Made by a program: the position numbers and the translations under genes
Part shown: positions 1 through 7,426 of the stretch, in pieces
Position numbering within the stretch: position 1 is the first letter of the stretch
Layout: every line of letters begins with the position of its first letter
Notes under the pieces: generated by a model
The model's input: only the letters and a program-made list of their open reading frames with translations
What the model was told of the DNA's origin: nothing
Database searches by the model: none
DNA from: WVXP01 sp964348095
GTDB taxonomy: Bacteria; Desulfobacterota; BSN033; WVXP01
Direction: 5' to 3'
Length of the DNA stretch: 42,180 nt
NCBI GenBank assembly: GCA_964348095.1
Contig: CAYGBK010000064.1
Location: 1 to 42,180 of the forward strand

Positions 1-104
1 ACCTTCGTTATCGCTGAGGTTAACGTCGTCTTACCATGATCCACATGCCCAATCGTCCCAATGTTTATATGCGGCTTCGTCCGTACAAACTTCGCCTTCG
101 ACAT
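1..104 (-). CDS. tuf: Elongation factor Tu, N-terminal part (runs off the window)
   Basis: Only the first 34 codons are inside the window. The reading MSKAKFVRTKPHINIGTIGH followed by VDHGKTTLT is the N-terminus of EF-Tu, including the GHVDHGKT P-loop that binds GTP. EF-Tu delivers aminoacyl-tRNA to the ribosome. The ATG at 104-102 is preceded by a GGAGGA ribosome binding site (111-116). It lies directly downstream of tRNA-Tyr, tRNA-Gly and tRNA-Thr in the same orientation, the same grouping as the E. coli tRNA-tufB operon, so it is probably cotranscribed with them. Confidence 0.97.
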   Translation of the reverse strand, partial: MSKAKFVRTKPHINIGTIGHVDHGKTTLTSAITK

Positions 105-173
105 CTTAACTCCTCCTTAAAAACTTCAGCTAAGAAAGTAGTTTAACCAACACCTCTCACTCGGAAAAAAGAG

Positions 174-245
174 AGCCCACGATCGGGATTGAACCGATGA
201 CCTCTTCCTTACCAAGGAAGTGCTCCACCACTGAGCTACGTGGGC
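174..245 (-). tRNA. tRNA-Thr (anticodon GGT)
   Basis: On the minus strand the sequence folds as a cloverleaf. The acceptor arm is GCCCACG paired with CGTGGGC, the anticodon loop TTGGTAA sits on a CTTCC/GGAAG stem, and the T-arm carries GGTTCAATCC. The anticodon GGT reads ACC/ACU threonine codons. No CCA is encoded at the 3' end, unlike the two upstream tRNAs. It is the last tRNA before tuf. Confidence 0.95.
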
Positions 246-394
246 AGATCTCACATATGTAATCTCAAGGCAATCGCATTGATTGATAGCAGTAATTTTG
301 TCAGCTTAGCGGACTCGATAAGGAAATGGATTTGTTGCAAGTAAAAGACAGGCGATCTAAGGAAAATAGAGAAACCAGGGCACAAACCGGTTGC

Positions 395-470
395 TGGAGC
401 GGGAAACGGGGCTCGAACCCGCAACCCTCAGCTTGGAAGGCTGATGCTCTTCCAGTTGAGCTATTCCCGC
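395..470 (-). tRNA. tRNA-Gly (anticodon TCC)
   Basis: The minus-strand acceptor arm GCGGGAA pairs with TTCCCGC. The anticodon loop CTTCCAA on a TCAGC/GCTGA stem gives anticodon TCC, which reads GGA/GGG. The T-loop contains GGTTCGAGCC. The 3' CCA is encoded (395-397). It lies between tRNA-Tyr and tRNA-Thr in the putative tRNA-tuf operon. Confidence 0.96.
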
Positions 471-537
471 ACAAAACAGGAGAAGCTGCCTATTATTCAA
501 ATAATTGCCTGTCGATTGAAATGGAGACGACTCGTTC

Positions 538-622
538 TGGTGGAGAGGGGAGGATTCGAACCTCCGAAGGCATTGCCAACAGATTTACAGTCTGCCCCCT
601 TTGGCCACTCGGGAACCTCTCC
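538..622 (-). tRNA. tRNA-Tyr (anticodon GTA)
   Basis: This is a class II tRNA on the minus strand with a long variable arm (85 nt including the encoded CCA at 538-540). The acceptor GGAGAGG pairs with CCTCTCC. The anticodon loop CTGTAAA gives GTA, reading UAU/UAC. It is the first tRNA of the operon and starts about 7 nt after the predicted transcription start. Confidence 0.96.
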
Positions 623-635
623 AGGGTAAACTTCT

Positions 636-664
636 ATGCTATCACAAAAAATGGGACAAATCAA
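636..664 (-). promoter_or_regulatory. Sigma-70-type promoter of the tRNA-Tyr/Gly/Thr-tuf operon
   Basis: On the minus strand a -35 box TTGATT (664-659) and a -10 box TAGCAT (641-636) are separated by 17 nt, with an extended -10 TGA just before the -10. The predicted start near 629 is only a few nucleotides before the 5' end of tRNA-Tyr, as expected for a stable-RNA promoter. Confidence 0.75.
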
Positions 665-668
665 CCCC

Positions 669-712
669 TTTTTCCCTCAATTCGCTGTTTCTTTGTCGCT
701 TTGAGGGAAAAA
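669..712. repeat. 12-bp perfect inverted repeat upstream of the tRNA-tuf promoter
   Basis: The arms TTTTTCCCTCAA (669-680) and TTGAGGGAAAAA (701-712) are perfect complements around a 20-nt spacer. The element lies immediately upstream of the -35 box (659-664), where UP elements or activator sites of stable-RNA promoters sit. It could also act as a hairpin terminator for unseen antisense transcription, but no gene on either strand obviously ends here. Confidence 0.6.
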
Positions 713-862
713 AAGTAAGATCTTCTATTCTGTGATGTTTCTTATGGTCTCGCTGACCTAGATTGGATATTCTTAATTATACCTCGGTTTTCCAAAAAAT
801 CAAATTGCTTGATAATGATTTCCAAATATGTTAGCTTCACCCGTGACCTCAATCCTCAAGAT

Positions 863-1537
863 ATGATCCATACCTACCATCTTTACAAGACTTACCCAGG
901 TGGTAGCACCGCACTCTCCGATATCAATATCAGGGTGGAACGGGGTGGGTTTGTCTTCCTCACAGGTCCGAGTGGGGCCGGCAAGACAACATTCCTTAAG
1001 CTCCTTTTTGGCCAGGAGAAACCGTCTCATGGAGAGATTCTTGTAGACGGCATTAACCTGTCCAAGATCGAGGGAAAGCGAATCCCTATGCTCAGAAGAC
1101 GAATAGGAATGATTTTCCAGGACTTCAAGCTCTTGAACCACATGACGGTCTTCGAGAATGTCGCTTTTGCCCTCGAGATCCTCGGTCATAGCAAAAAGGA
1201 GACCAAACGGAAAGCATGGCAAGCCCTCCGGCTTGTCGGACTCCATGAAAAGATGGAAGCGTATCCTCTCAGGCTGTCCGGCGGGGAACAACAACGGGTT
1301 GCAATCGCCCGCGCTCTAATCAAAGATCCGCCCCTTATCTTGGCCGATGAACCGACAGGCAATCTCGATCCCGATCTGACGGCGGACATCATCAACATAT
1401 TGATCTTACTTAACACGAAGGGAACAACCGTGGTCGTGGCTACCCATGATACTGATCTCATTGAAAGGTACAGGAAGAAGGTCATCTTCCTGTCCCGGGG
1501 CAAGGTGGTTCAACACCGAGACGAGAATGGCTCATAG
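863..1537 (+). CDS. ftsE: Cell division ATP-binding protein FtsE
   Basis: ABC-type ATPase that with FtsX forms the FtsEX complex at the septum and controls peptidoglycan hydrolysis through EnvC-type activators. Walker A GPSGAGKTT, the signature LSGGEQQRVAIARAL and Walker B LILADEPTGNLD are all visible. The start at ATG 863 gives 224 residues, close to the usual length of about 222, and begins MIHTYHLYKTYPGG like other FtsE proteins. In-frame starts at 809 (TTG) and 815 would add an atypical N-terminal extension. ftsX follows only after a gap of about 340 bp, which is unusual because the two genes normally touch or overlap. Confidence 0.93.
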   Translation: MIHTYHLYKTYPGGSTALSDINIRVERGGFVFLTGPSGAGKTTFLKLLFGQEKPSHGEILVDGINLSKIEGKRIPMLRRRIGMIFQDFKLLNHMTVFENVAFALEILGHSKKETKRKAWQALRLVGLHEKMEAYPLRLSGGEQQRVAIARALIKDPPLILADEPTGNLDPDLTADIINILILLNTKGTTVVVATHDTDLIERYRKKVIFLSRGKVVQHRDENGS

Positions 1538-1874
1538 TTACATAGAACATTGATTCTACCAGATTGTTTTGGTGATCAAGGTTAGAGAAGTTTTTTCAGT
1601 TCTGTGGACTTCTATCTCCCTGAGAGACATTTGTGGAGACGACTATGAGAATACGTTCTGGCCCTCTATGGTTACTATCTTTAGGGGTCACGAGTTCACC
1701 GACGAACGAGCACAAGGGTAAGAGACGTAAGGGAAAGCCTCACAACTCAACGAGAAGGGTTTTTCCATGGGCCCTTGTCCCTAAACCTTGATCCTTATGA
1801 CCTTAACGAGCTGTTGAAAAGAGCTTTCTGAGGCGTGAAGAGCACCCCGTTCAGTGAGCTCAACGTCAATTCCC
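1538..1874. other. Gap between ftsE and ftsX without a recognisable gene
   Basis: This stretch of about 337 bp separates two genes that are normally translationally coupled. I see no convincing open frame, RNA gene or terminator. The in-frame GTG at 1854 could extend ftsX by seven codons but has no better ribosome binding site. Confidence 0.5.
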
Positions 1875-2774
1875 ATGGCTCTCTACCGAATCGCATATTT
1901 TGTGAAAAAAGGTTTTCAATTGATTCGTCAGAATATCTACATCAACATCATGGCCATGGGAACCGTTGCCCTTTCTTTCCTTATCTTTTCCGTTTTTTTT
2001 CTGGTTTTCCAGAATCTTAACAGGTTACTCGATGTATGGGAAAAGAGGGTCCAAATCATTGTGTACCTGGCCGATGACCTTGGGGACAATGCCACCCAAG
2101 AGATCCGTCGCACCCTTGTCAACATGTCCCAGGTGGAGAGAGTCCGTTTCGTCTCGAAGGAAGAAGCTATGGCAACCCTGATGAAGAATCTGGGTGATCA
2201 GGATCAGATCCTTAAAGGATTCAGCGCCGATGTGTTGCCGGCCTCCTTTGAGATTCAGCTGAAGGGTGCCTACCGAAGTGTAGAGGCGATTCGAAATGTG
2301 GTCTCACTTCTCAAAAAAATCGACGGAATATCCGATATACAGTATGGCCAACAGTGGATCGAAAAATTCTCAGTTTTTATCGGAATTTATCGATTATCAA
2401 CGATTATGCTTGGCCTCCTCCTCTCCGTGGCCATTGCTTTTATCGTGTCCAGCGCCATCAAGCTTTCGATTTACTCTCGCCGAGATGAACTAGAAATCAT
2501 GAAACTGGTTGGAGCAAACGCCAGCTTTGTAAAGATTCCCTTCTATATTGAGGGAGGCTTTCAAGGGATTCTGGGATCTTTTGTATCTCTCGTGATTTTG
2601 CTTGTGCTCTACCTTCTCTTTCTATCAGAGCTTTCATATAAATTGCGGTTCTACAACCTCTTTTTCAAGATTCATTTTCTGACACCCAAAGCGATCTTGT
2701 CGATTATACTGGGGGGAGGAGCGCTCGGTTTCTTGGGCAGTTTCTTCTCCTTGATACAGCTCAAGGAAAACTAG
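1875..2774 (+). CDS. ftsX: Cell division membrane protein FtsX
   Basis: Membrane partner of FtsE. The chosen ATG 1875 gives 299 residues beginning MALYRIAYFVKKGFQLIRQN. The first membrane segment is at about residues 25-45, followed by an extracytoplasmic domain (about 50-165) with the family pattern VYLADDLGDNA and RVRFVSKEEA. Three more membrane segments lie toward the C-terminus, the last after the SIYSRRDELEIMKLVGA loop typical of FtsX/MacB permeases. The extracytoplasmic domain is expected to contact the EnvC-like protein encoded 7 bp downstream. A GTG at 1854 is an alternative start. Confidence 0.93.
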   Translation: MALYRIAYFVKKGFQLIRQNIYINIMAMGTVALSFLIFSVFFLVFQNLNRLLDVWEKRVQIIVYLADDLGDNATQEIRRTLVNMSQVERVRFVSKEEAMATLMKNLGDQDQILKGFSADVLPASFEIQLKGAYRSVEAIRNVVSLLKKIDGISDIQYGQQWIEKFSVFIGIYRLSTIMLGLLLSVAIAFIVSSAIKLSIYSRRDELEIMKLVGANASFVKIPFYIEGGFQGILGSFVSLVILLVLYLLFLSELSYKLRFYNLFFKIHFLTPKAILSIILGGGALGFLGSFFSLIQLKEN

Positions 2775-2781
2775 GCACGCC

Positions 2782-3918
2782 ATGAAGTCTGTATGTAACT
2801 TCTCTTTGATTCTGGTCACGATTTTCTTTGGAATGGCTCTTGCAGTGGGGTCGGATGTCTCATTGGAGGATCAGTATGAGCAAATCATCGAAGAGATCGG
2901 AGCTAAGAGAAAGAGGCATAAAGATCTACAGAAAAAGGAGAAATCACTCCTCGACGATCTCGATCGATTGGCCTTTATGCTAGACCGCAAGGGCGGGCAG
3001 CTTCGATTACTCGAGAGGGAGCTCGCTGAAACCAGACAGGCGATTTCGAAACAGGAAAATGAGATGAGCCGGTTACGACATCAGATGTCTGGTACCCAGA
3101 AGCAGATTCAGGCAAGGGTCGCCGCGCTATATAAAATCTCAAAGGTTGGCCCCTGGGCTTTTTTCCTCTCGGCGGAGAAATACAGCGATTTCCTTCGGAT
3201 GTTTAAATTTCTTTCCACCATGATCGACTACGACGTCGGGCTTCTAACGACCTTTGGGGACCAACTTAGGCGAGAGGAGGCTCTCCAGAGAGAGCTCGCA
3301 GCAAGCCAGAACCGACTCCTGGAGAAAAGGAGAGATGTTCGCGGGAAGGCGCAGGAAGTCAAGACTCTGAGGCTAAGGCAGAAGAGAGACCTTCGTAAGA
3401 TCCGATCGGCCAAGGCTTCTTTTGCCAAAGTAATTCGAGACTTGGAAAAGCAGGCCGAGAGGCTTCAGTCCCTGATTGAGACCCTCCCCAGCCAGAACAA
3501 GAAACCGTCCCAGGGATTGGCTGGGTTCCGAGCCTTGAAAGGCAGACTTCCCCTTCCAGTGGAGGGGAGAATCGATAAGAGCTCCCAGAAAGGACTCCGT
3601 GGAATCTCTTTCAAGGCCGGAGAAGGGGCAATCGCACGGGCCGTTTATCGGGGCCGTGTCGTGTACGCGGGCTGGTTCAAAGGATATGGAAAGCTTCTTA
3701 TCATCGATCACGGAGACAGGTTTCATACGGTTATGGGGCATGCATCGGAACTGCTCAAAAAGAAGAACGATTGGGTTGAGACAGGAGAGTCCGTTGCACG
3801 AGTGGGTAGCACTGGATCCCTGGGAGGCCCATCCTTGTATTTCGAAATCAGACAGGATGGAAGGCCGATGAATCCCCTGGACTGGTTCTCGAAGTTGGCC
3901 AAATTGCCTCTGAGATAG
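2782..3918 (+). CDS. envC: EnvC-type murein hydrolase activator, degenerate M23/LytM domain
   Basis: Secreted activator of septal peptidoglycan amidases, predicted to be controlled by FtsEX. It has 378 residues: a signal peptide (about 1-23), long coiled coils (about 25-115 and 155-235) and a C-terminal LytM domain (about 255-370). The LytM fold is recognisable (VVYAGWFKGYGKLLIIDHGD, VARVGSTGSLGG), but the zinc ligands are absent. The HxGxD-type motif is replaced by LRGISF (272-277) and the HLHFE motif by SLYFE (351-355). It should therefore be non-catalytic, as known for E. coli EnvC. Its position right after ftsX supports the partnership. The gene symbol is by family and context. Confidence 0.88.
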   Translation: MKSVCNFSLILVTIFFGMALAVGSDVSLEDQYEQIIEEIGAKRKRHKDLQKKEKSLLDDLDRLAFMLDRKGGQLRLLERELAETRQAISKQENEMSRLRHQMSGTQKQIQARVAALYKISKVGPWAFFLSAEKYSDFLRMFKFLSTMIDYDVGLLTTFGDQLRREEALQRELAASQNRLLEKRRDVRGKAQEVKTLRLRQKRDLRKIRSAKASFAKVIRDLEKQAERLQSLIETLPSQNKKPSQGLAGFRALKGRLPLPVEGRIDKSSQKGLRGISFKAGEGAIARAVYRGRVVYAGWFKGYGKLLIIDHGDRFHTVMGHASELLKKKNDWVETGESVARVGSTGSLGGPSLYFEIRQDGRPMNPLDWFSKLAKLPLR

Positions 3919-4242
3919 GAGAATGGGGGAATGTCAGATGGCGCGAGGCGCAATGCTTATTAGAAGTCTTGCTCTTAGGCAACGGATTAACGATAATTGG
4001 TCGTCTGAATAGCTGAAGACTGGTTGGTTTAACTTTTTGACTATTCGCCGATTTTGACAACGTACCATAGTCCTTTTGAAACGTGGAATCACCGCCTGGT
4101 GTAGTAAGATCAAAATTCGATTGAAAAGATCGAGACTATACAGGGCATCATCCCCGACAGGTCATTAGGGAACTGATTGACAAGAGGAAGGGACAGACGT
4201 TAGACTACAAAAAACAGATCATAGTTTGATTGGGAGATTGCA
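3919..4242. other. Gap between envC-like gene and ctpA
   Basis: About 324 bp without a convincing gene. TTGACT and TTGACA hexamers lie near 4037-4065, but neither has a good -10 box at proper spacing, so I do not call a promoter. A GGGAG ribosome binding site lies just upstream of the ctpA ATG at 4243. Confidence 0.45.
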
Positions 4243-5631
4243 ATGGTGAAGTTCAAGGAATCATTTAGGCCCAGGTATGCGTTTGCAGTGATTCTTGTCT
4301 TTCTGCTGGGTTTATCCCTTGGAATGGCAAAGAGTCGCAAGGTCGGAGCCGTTACCGATGAGATTTATGACAATCTCAAGGTCTTTTCTGACGTTCTTTC
4401 TATCGTTCAGAAAGATTACGTCGACGTTGAAAAGACAGAGAGCCGGCAATTGGTTTATGGCGGCATTCAGGGAATGCTTTCAACTCTGGATCCTCATTCT
4501 TCGTTTATGGCGCCTGAAGTTTTCAGGGAGACTCAGGTCGACACTAAAGGGAAATTTGAGGGGTTAGGCATACAGATCGAGATGAGGGATGGGATTCTTA
4601 CTGTTGTTGCTCCCATTGAGGGCACTCCGGCGTGGAAGGCCGGGGTGAAGCCAGAGGATCAGATTCTGAAAATCAACGGCGAATCGACCAAGAAGATGAC
4701 TCTCCTTGAAACGGTGAGCAAACTCAGAGGACCAAAAGGCACCAAAGTCACGATTACAATCATGCGGAAGAAATTTGAAAGTCCGAAGGATTTCACCATT
4801 ACTCGAGGTGTCATTCCGATCCTGAGTGTTCGATCTGAGACCTCTGAGGCTGGTTACGGATATATCAGGGTTTCACAATTCTCAGAGCGAACAGACCGGG
4901 AGTTCAAAAGAGCTCTGAAGAAATGGAAGGAGTCGAGCAAGGGACGCTTGAATGGGTTGGTTCTCGATCTGCGTAACAACCCTGGAGGATTACTCGATCA
5001 AGCAGTAAAAGTGGCCGACCATTTTGTCGACTCCGGAGTTATCGTCTCCATAAAAGGACGCCTTCCATCGAGCAGGGCCACGTACACGGCTCGTTCCAGG
5101 GAAACGGAAGAAAACTATCCGATGGTGGTTCTTGTGAGCAATGGAAGTGCCAGTGGGTCCGAGATTGTGGCTGGAGCCCTTCAGGACTATGATAGAGCAG
5201 TGATCGTGGGGACGAGGACTTTCGGCAAGGCGTCGGTTCAGACCCTCTACCCTTTGAGGGATGGGTCCGGTCTTCGTCTTACAACAGGCCGTTATTTCAC
5301 GCCCAATGGACGAGATATTCAGGCCGAAGGGATTGAACCTGACATCATTCTGCCTCCCTTCAGCAAAACAGAGGAGGGTGAAGGAGAACAAGAGAGACAA
5401 CCCCGACATTTTGTTGAAAAGGACCTCGAAGGACATTTGGAGCCGACCGTGGGAGAACCGGAAGATTCAGAAGAGCAGCAGAAGAACCCTGAGTTGGAGG
5501 AATTCATCAACGGACTGAAGGCCGGGGTAAAAGATGACGACACCGATGGTCAGAAGTTCGTAGCCTTTGAGATACTGAAGAACTGGGACACCCTTCAGGC
5601 TCATCTTCAGAAGGGAAAACGAACAAGCTAG
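4243..5631 (+). CDS. ctpA: Carboxy-terminal processing protease (S41 family, CtpA/Prc type)
   Basis: Exported serine protease of the S41 family, which trims the C-termini of envelope proteins and in several bacteria controls peptidoglycan hydrolases. It has 462 residues: an N-terminal membrane anchor or signal (about 11-30), a tail-sensing PDZ domain (about 95-180, with GLGIQIEMRDG), and the catalytic core with LDLRNNPGGLLDQA, the Ser-containing NGSASGSEIVAGAL and the Lys-containing TFGKASVQTL (the Ser/Lys dyad). The C-terminal 75 residues are acidic and low in complexity. It lies between an EnvC-like gene and a YibQ-like gene, in line with a role in cell-wall processing. Confidence 0.93.
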   Translation: MVKFKESFRPRYAFAVILVFLLGLSLGMAKSRKVGAVTDEIYDNLKVFSDVLSIVQKDYVDVEKTESRQLVYGGIQGMLSTLDPHSSFMAPEVFRETQVDTKGKFEGLGIQIEMRDGILTVVAPIEGTPAWKAGVKPEDQILKINGESTKKMTLLETVSKLRGPKGTKVTITIMRKKFESPKDFTITRGVIPILSVRSETSEAGYGYIRVSQFSERTDREFKRALKKWKESSKGRLNGLVLDLRNNPGGLLDQAVKVADHFVDSGVIVSIKGRLPSSRATYTARSRETEENYPMVVLVSNGSASGSEIVAGALQDYDRAVIVGTRTFGKASVQTLYPLRDGSGLRLTTGRYFTPNGRDIQAEGIEPDIILPPFSKTEEGEGEQERQPRHFVEKDLEGHLEPTVGEPEDSEEQQKNPELEEFINGLKAGVKDDDTDGQKFVAFEILKNWDTLQAHLQKGKRTS

Positions 5632-5657
5632 TTTGAAACGTCTCGCCTAACAAGAGG

Positions 5658-6869
5658 ATGCGGAGACAAAACAGTCCGAGACGGAGATCGAGCACCAGGT
5701 CGCGGCCTAAGGTTTCGAGGAAGACACGGGCTCGCAGAAAACCTGTTCGGAAGGAGAGGAGATCTTCCTGGTGGCTCCTCGGGCTGCTGGTCCTCTGTCT
5801 CGCAGCAGGTTTTGTGGTTGCCCGCTGGATTTTCCCACCCTCACCGAAACCCCCCCTCGTCCCTATTTCCGAAAAGATTCACCTCGCTGATATGGCGCTC
5901 AAAAGTCAGCTTTATGAGCTAGGCCTTTCTGAAAAAAGCGTAATCAGTCGCGAATCCGATGTCCTGAAGAGTGGCCGCCGAGCGTGGACACGAACCACGA
6001 CAAAGATTCAGCTTCCAAGGCCCATTTCCTCTCGTCGGATCATCAACCACCTTAATCGAGAGATAAGAATCCTCGGCGATGATTTTTCGTTGATCAAGAA
6101 AAGAGATCGCGGGGGTGTTCTCGAACTTCAAGTCCGGGTCCGGGACCTTGTTGCTCACAATCTTATCTTTTACGAACCCAAGGTTGCAAAGCCAGAGATT
6201 CCTCTCAAGGGAAGGATTGCCATTGTCATTGACGACCTCGGGCAGGACAAAAGTGTTGCCATGGATCTGCTTAATCTCAAAGCCCCCTTGAGTTTTGCCG
6301 TCTTTCCTTTCGCTCCGCACTCCCGAGAGCTTGCCAGAAGAGCCAATGACCACGGTAGGGATGTGCTCCTTCATCTGCCGATGGAACCAAAAGACTATCC
6401 AGGTCAGAACCCTGGGACGGGTGGGCTATTCACCACCATGGGAAAAAAACAACTCCTTTCGCAACTGGAGAAGAACCTGTCCGCCATTCCTCATATCAAG
6501 GGAGTCAACAATCACATGGGATCAAAATTCACGGAAGATCCTGAGCTGATGAGGCTCGTCTTAAAAGCCTTAAAGGGAAGAGGGCTCTTCTTCTTGGATA
6601 GCAGAACAACATCCGAGACAGTGGGCTTCAAGGTCGCCAAAGAAATCGGTCTGAAAACCGGTCAGCGCCATGTTTTTCTCGACAATGAAAGAGACGTCTC
6701 TAAGATCAAGGGTAGAATTTCGGAGCTGATCCGCGTATCCCACCAAAACGGGGGAGCCATCGGAATTGGTCACCCCCACCCCGAGACCTTTCAGGCAATT
6801 CGTGACGCCCTCCCATCTCTCCGAGAGAATGGGGTTGAACTTGTCCCGGTCTCTTCTCTTCTGGAGTAA
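5658..6869 (+). CDS. Divergent polysaccharide deacetylase family protein (YibQ-like)
   Basis: 403 residues. An Arg/Lys-rich cytoplasmic N-terminus (1-38) is followed by one membrane segment (about 39-55) and a periplasmic domain of the divergent polysaccharide deacetylase family (about 190-400). Visible family motifs are IAIVIDDLGQD, LLHLPMEPKDYPGQNPG, KGVNNHMGSKFTED, FFLDSRTT and AIGIGHPHPET. The substrate of this family is not established; envelope glycan is likely. In E. coli the family member yibQ sits next to envC, and here it ends the FtsEX-EnvC-CtpA group, 26 bp after ctpA. Confidence 0.88.
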   Translation: MRRQNSPRRRSSTRSRPKVSRKTRARRKPVRKERRSSWWLLGLLVLCLAAGFVVARWIFPPSPKPPLVPISEKIHLADMALKSQLYELGLSEKSVISRESDVLKSGRRAWTRTTTKIQLPRPISSRRIINHLNREIRILGDDFSLIKKRDRGGVLELQVRVRDLVAHNLIFYEPKVAKPEIPLKGRIAIVIDDLGQDKSVAMDLLNLKAPLSFAVFPFAPHSRELARRANDHGRDVLLHLPMEPKDYPGQNPGTGGLFTTMGKKQLLSQLEKNLSAIPHIKGVNNHMGSKFTEDPELMRLVLKALKGRGLFFLDSRTTSETVGFKVAKEIGLKTGQRHVFLDNERDVSKIKGRISELIRVSHQNGGAIGIGHPHPETFQAIRDALPSLRENGVELVPVSSLLE

Positions 6870-7033
6870 ACATATTAGAACCCACGTCCAATTAGAATCC
6901 CCTAATCCGTCGAGCCATAAGTTCGATAACGACCGGACTCACTCAAGACCGACTGCTGAGCAGGGGTGTTCACCCGTCGTCTCGTAATTCGTGAACGGTT
7001 TTGCGAATCGACGCACTTGGCATCACAAAATGA

Positions 7034-7061
7034 TTGACATTCTTTTCGGATGTGCTTTAAT
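7034..7061 (+). promoter_or_regulatory. Strong sigma-70-type promoter before the 69-codon gene
   Basis: Perfect -35 TTGACA (7034-7039), 16-nt spacer, and extended -10 TGC-TTTAAT (7053-7061). The predicted start is near 7068, about 25 nt before the small gene at 7094. This is among the best promoter matches in the window. Confidence 0.7.
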
Positions 7062-7093
7062 GGGCGGAGAACTGATTCTAAAGGCTAGGCTGT

Positions 7094-7303
7094 ATGAAAG
7101 AGAACAATGAATCCTTGGTTTTCAAGAAGAAGATTTCCAAACTCAAAGAAGATCTCGAAACACTGAGAAGGCAGGAATTGATTGACAATAAGACTTACAT
7201 GGATTTCTTTTTCTTGACGACGAATGCAACGACCTTCGACCAGCTCGACCAGTTGAGCCAAGACCTCACCGAAATATCCCGAAGCAAAACGCCCCCCCGG
7301 TGA
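7094..7303 (+). CDS. Small hypothetical protein (69 aa, charged, helical)
   Basis: I do not recognise this protein. It has 69 residues, is rich in Lys, Glu, Asp and Leu, and its first half (KKKISKLKEDLETLRRQELI) looks like an amphipathic helix or short coiled coil. There is no signal peptide or membrane segment. A strong promoter just upstream and no competing frame support a real gene. It converges on the MFS transporter gene. Function unknown. Confidence 0.6.
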   Translation: MKENNESLVFKKKISKLKEDLETLRRQELIDNKTYMDFFFLTTNATTFDQLDQLSQDLTEISRSKTPPR

Positions 7304-7426
7304 ATCAAGGCCTCTTTGAGAGTACTCAATCTCAAAAAACCAGAATCTGGCATTGGACGGGACGATGTGACGTGCGGTGTCTATTTACAGCCCCATCATG
7401 TCACTTTGGACTGTCAGGGAGGCTGT

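Noticed and set aside
326..718. Open frame on the plus strand across the tRNA genes
   Set aside because: It runs antisense through tRNA-Gly and tRNA-Tyr and has no protein-like composition or ribosome site.
7315..7336. 7-bp inverted repeat TTTGAGA/TCTCAAA as terminator between converging genes
   Set aside because: The stem is AT-rich and no T-run follows on either strand, so it does not meet the pattern of an intrinsic terminator.
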